Shown: piece by piece, positions 61,430-64,000 of the stretch
Layout: the number at the start of each line of letters is the position of its first letter
Numbering within the stretch: position 1 is the first letter of the stretch
DNA from: Methanobrevibacter sp.
Lineage (GTDB): Archaea > Methanobacteriota > Methanobacteria > Methanobacteriales > Methanobacteriaceae
NCBI GenBank assembly: GCA_017434525.1
Contig: JAFRFD010000001.1
Location: forward strand, 1-64,000
Direction: 5' to 3'
DNA length: 64,000 nucleotides
The notes under the pieces: generated by a model
What the model saw: the letters and a program-made list of their open reading frames with translations, nothing else
What the model was told of the DNA's origin: nothing
Databases searched by the model: none
Made by a program: the position numbers and the translations under genes

Positions 61430-62434
61430 ATGAAATGTGTAAAAGTTCCATTGAAACAACTAAATGACACTCGCATAAAACTAATGGAAAACGGCATGAT
61501 GAGCATGGATTTCCGAATTAAAACAGACAATGAATTCGGATACATTCCAATAAACGAAGATGTTGAAGGCCATGAGATTGTTGATGTTGAATTGGAACCA
61601 ATGAAAAAAGTAGCCCATAGCTTTTCTGAATTGCTTGAAAATGACCTGACCCCCGAGGAAATTGAAGAGTTGAAAACCTCCTTTGATACAATTGGAGACG
61701 TCATAATTTTAGAAATTCCAGACAATTTGTATGATAAAAGGCAAATAATTGGAGAGGCAGCATATAAGTTTACAAAAAGAAAGGCAGTTTACATGAAAAA
61801 GAGTGCAATCAAAGGAACAATACGCATTCGCGATTTGGAATTTTTGGCAGGAACAGACGATTCGATTACAATTCACAAGGAGCATGGTGCTCGTTTGAAA
61901 CTGGATGTTCGACAGGTTTACTTTTCACCAAGACTTGCAACTGAAAGAAAACGTGTAATGGAAAGCGTTAGTGATGGTGAAAAAATATTGGACATGTTCT
62001 GTGGGATAGGACCATTCCCAATCGTCATAGCTCGAAATAAAAATGTTGAGATAACTGCAGTTGACATCAACGAAACAGCAATCAAATATTTGAAGGAAAA
62101 TATTCACTTGAACAAACTGAAAGGTTCCATAAAACCATGTTGCGGCGATGTAAGGGAAGTTGCAAAGTCATTTAACTGCAAATTTGATAGAATAATCATG
62201 AATCTTCCAGGCCTTGCCTATACTTTCCTTGATGTTGCTGTTGATTTAATTGAAGATGGCGGAACAATCAACTATTATGAGTTCTCCAATTCATATGAAC
62301 AGGGAATAAAACGTCTGGAGAATGCATGTGAAAACGTCGGAAAAAAAGTGGAAATAATAAATTGTCGAAAAGTCAAATCAATATCCCCTGATGAATGGCA
62401 TGTGGCCATCGATGGGAAAGTCAGCGAAAATTAA
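61430..62434 (+). CDS. trm5: tRNA (guanine37-N1)-methyltransferase Trm5
   Basis: 334 residues. The D1/D2 domains run to ~120; the class I SAM domain has MFCGIGPFPIVIARNKNVEI and VTAVDINETAIKYLKENIHLN-type motifs (AVDINETAIKYLKENI seen), with the catalytic MNLPGLAYTFLDVAVDLIE (NLPxxA) near 263. It makes m1G37, the basis of reading-frame maintenance and wyosine in archaea. A lone rightward gene; its ATG lies just after A/T-rich promoter DNA shared with dphB. Confidence 0.93.
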   Translation: MKCVKVPLKQLNDTRIKLMENGMMSMDFRIKTDNEFGYIPINEDVEGHEIVDVELEPMKKVAHSFSELLENDLTPEEIEELKTSFDTIGDVIILEIPDNLYDKRQIIGEAAYKFTKRKAVYMKKSAIKGTIRIRDLEFLAGTDDSITIHKEHGARLKLDVRQVYFSPRLATERKRVMESVSDGEKILDMFCGIGPFPIVIARNKNVEITAVDINETAIKYLKENIHLNKLKGSIKPCCGDVREVAKSFNCKFDRIIMNLPGLAYTFLDVAVDLIEDGGTINYYEFSNSYEQGIKRLENACENVGKKVEIINCRKVKSISPDEWHVAIDGKVSEN

Positions 62435-62450
62435 AAAAAAAGAATGGTAA

Positions 62451-62777
62451 TTAGAAAATAATCCTATTACCGGTCCATAAATCAGAATCTTCAAAAGCGT
62501 CAGCTTTCTTTTCATCTTCAAGATATTGTGCTAAATCCCTATATAATTTAACTCTGAAAATATCCGGATAAGCGATATACAACATATCACCATTAGGCCT
62601 GGTTTCTTTTACATAGGTTAATTGAAACTCAATTACAGTATCATCTTCCTTGTGAAAATGATGAACCTCATTTGCACATAATATCTTAAAATGAACAAAA
62701 TCGTCTTTTGTTAACTCATTAACTAAATCCTCAATCAAAGGAGGCAATTTTTCCTGTTTATTATATTTTATCTCCAT
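62451..62777 (-). CDS. Small conserved hypothetical (DUF5750-like)
   Basis: 108 residues, mixed alpha/beta with a Glu/Lys-rich end. The segment VIEFQLTYVKETRPNGDMLYIAYPD and a C-terminal SDLWTGNRIIF are what can be seen (the first in part). It recalls a family confined to Methanobacteriales (perhaps DUF5750). No domain suggests function. It converges with trm5, with 16 bases between the stops. Confidence 0.68.
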   Translation of the reverse strand: MEIKYNKQEKLPPLIEDLVNELTKDDFVHFKILCANEVHHFHKEDDTVIEFQLTYVKETRPNGDMLYIAYPDIFRVKLYRDLAQYLEDEKKADAFEDSDLWTGNRIIF

Positions 62778-62838
62778 TTCAAACCCTCATTATATGTTAT
62801 ATAATTATTTGAAAATTATTGTTTAAATAAATTTATAA

Positions 62839-63768
62839 TTAAATTGGATCAATAATTCCCTTTTCAGTGATGATGCCAGTAATCAGTTCCTTGGGAGTAA
62901 TGTCAAAAGCGGGGTTAATTACTTCAGTGCCTTCAGGACAGATTCTTGCACCTCCATAATACCTTACTTCATCACCGTCCCTTTCCTCAATAACAGTATC
63001 ATAGATATTGATTTCATTGTCAAAAGTAGAGTAAGGAGCCGCAACATAAAATGGAATATCGTGATGCTTTGCAGCTAGTGCTACCATAAATGAACCAACC
63101 TTATTTACAACACCGCCTTTTGCAATCCTATCAGCACCAATCACAACCTTATCGATTTTTCCTTGTGACATTAGAAATCCTGAAGCCACATCCGGAATTA
63201 ATTTCACAGGAATGTTTTCCTGCTGCATTTCCCAAACGCTTAAACTTGCACCCTGGCCACGTGGACGGGTTTCATCACAGATTACATTGATATTTTTTCC
63301 AGCATCTCTTGCTGCCCTAAATACGCCCAATGCAGTTCCATAATCAACACAAGCAAGAGCTCCTGCATTACAGTGAGTTAAAACTGTATCTCCATCATCA
63401 ATTATTTGAGCACCATATTTTCCAATGGCCCTGTTTGTTGCCATATCCTCTTCATACATTTTAAGCGCTTCTGCAAGAGCATCATCGCTTTTTAGAACTC
63501 TATCTACAGCCCAAAATAAATTAACGGCAGTTGGCCTTGCAGCCTTTATCTCAACTGCAGCCTTATCCAAGTCAACACCTGCAATATCCGCAAGTGCCAT
63601 TCCAAAAGCAGCTGATACTCCAATGGCCGGAGCTCCACGCACAGTCATATTTTTAATTGCTGTTATAACATCCTGATAGTTATCACAGTACACATAGGTT
63701 AGCTCATCAGGAAGTTTTCTTTGATCAATGAGTTTTAGTTTATTGTCTTCCCATTCAAGTGTTTTCAT
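62839..63768 (-). CDS. mtnA: S-methyl-5-thioribose-1-phosphate isomerase (MtnA-like)
   Basis: 309 residues of the eIF2B-like isomerase fold. Diagnostic are MTVRGAPAIGVSAAFGMALA, LTHCNAGALACVDYGTALG (catalytic Cys), TRPRGQGASLSVWEM, and VIGADRIAKGGVVNKVG with the active-site Asp. These match MtnA and the related ribose-1,5-bisphosphate isomerase; the TRPRGQG form favours MtnA. It isomerises methylthioribose-1-phosphate, or its 5-deoxyribose counterpart, in salvage. Single leftward gene. Confidence 0.9.
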   Translation of the reverse strand: MKTLEWEDNKLKLIDQRKLPDELTYVYCDNYQDVITAIKNMTVRGAPAIGVSAAFGMALADIAGVDLDKAAVEIKAARPTAVNLFWAVDRVLKSDDALAEALKMYEEDMATNRAIGKYGAQIIDDGDTVLTHCNAGALACVDYGTALGVFRAARDAGKNINVICDETRPRGQGASLSVWEMQQENIPVKLIPDVASGFLMSQGKIDKVVIGADRIAKGGVVNKVGSFMVALAAKHHDIPFYVAAPYSTFDNEINIYDTVIEERDGDEVRYYGGARICPEGTEVINPAFDITPKELITGIITEKGIIDPI

Positions 63769-64000
63769 TTTAACACCTTTAAAAAAATATTGTAAAAATA
63801 AGAAAAAAAAGCATAATTAAATGTTAGTTTCTAATTTTGTTTAATGCTTGAGCATTTTTTATAACTATGCTTTTTTTAAAATCCCTATAAAGGGTTTGAT
63901 TAGAGACGTATTAAAAATACATCTTATGTATTATTTTATCAAGTTATCATTTATAAATATTTATGCAAAATTGAATAATTTGCAAAATTTTAGTAATACT
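63769..64000. other. A/T-rich window end
   Basis: No gene is visible. It contains the mtnA promoter on the left. A 6-bp hairpin AATGCT-TG-AGCATT (63843-63856) followed by TTTT resembles a small terminator for a rightward transcript, though no rightward gene precedes it within 1.3 kb. Confidence 0.4.

Overview
The window comes from a low-GC methanogenic archaeon of the order Methanobacteriales and looks most like Methanobrevibacter. The evidence is heterodisulfide reductase hdrC-hdrB, 2-phosphoglycerate kinase for cyclic 2,3-diphosphoglycerate, diphthine synthase, archaeal Trm5, archaeal CoaD, DUF749/DUF2096/DUF2070 proteins, an archaeal SRP RNA, class III signal-peptide pilin-like proteins, and a large adhesin-like protein with pseudomurein-binding repeats. 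Many start codons are preceded by GGTGAT-type ribosome binding sites, which was used to trim several gene starts. All names are from reading translated sequence; no database search was run.

Layout. (1) 1-2.83 kb: the end of an unidentified gene, a Cys-rich small protein, then a leftward ArsR / DGC-domain / Cys-tail / 4Fe-4S operon with a clear dyad in its promoter. (2) 2.89-35.3 kb: a provirus-like region with nearly all virion genes on the minus strand. In transcription order these are portal, protease/scaffold, a fibre operon (DUF2341-like protein, three decoration-like paralogues, glycosyltransferase, collagen-like and Ig-like fibres), decoration protein plus two tandem major capsid proteins, and terS-terL. 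Cargo is interspersed: a GmrSD-type DUF262/DUF1524 nuclease, a type IIG restriction-methylation enzyme, a RelE-type toxin-antitoxin pair, a VRR-NUC protein paired with a membrane coiled-coil protein, a GNAT acetyltransferase and a pseudomurein endopeptidase. I see no integrase, tape measure, tail tube/sheath or replication genes. Between scaffold and fibre operon sits a non-viral block (truncated insertion sequence, QueG-like protein, radical SAM protein) ending in a striking cluster of GC-rich hairpins. Three related ~100-bp elements with perfect 9-bp terminal inverted repeats bracket cargo genes at 6.1, 7.3 and 11.4 kb.

(3) 35.6-64 kb is host chromosome: DUF2070 membrane protein, RqcH, UPF0173 hydrolase, two tandem pilin-like genes, ferredoxin and an eight-cluster polyferredoxin, CoaD, an adhesin with Ig-like repeats plus pseudomurein-binding repeats plus a transglutaminase-type peptidase, a radical SAM protein, an aminotransferase-CDF transporter pair, tRNA-Ser(GCT), SRP RNA, 2-phosphoglycerate kinase with a CBS protein, hdrCB, an archaeosine-type protein, DphB, Trm5 and MtnA.

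The best candidates for something new are: the tail-less, integrase-less capsid gene set loaded with defence genes (decayed provirus, tail-less virus or gene-transfer-agent-like element); the repeat-bracketed cargo; the hairpin cluster at 29.9-30.3 kb; and the unassigned VRR-NUC/membrane protein pair.
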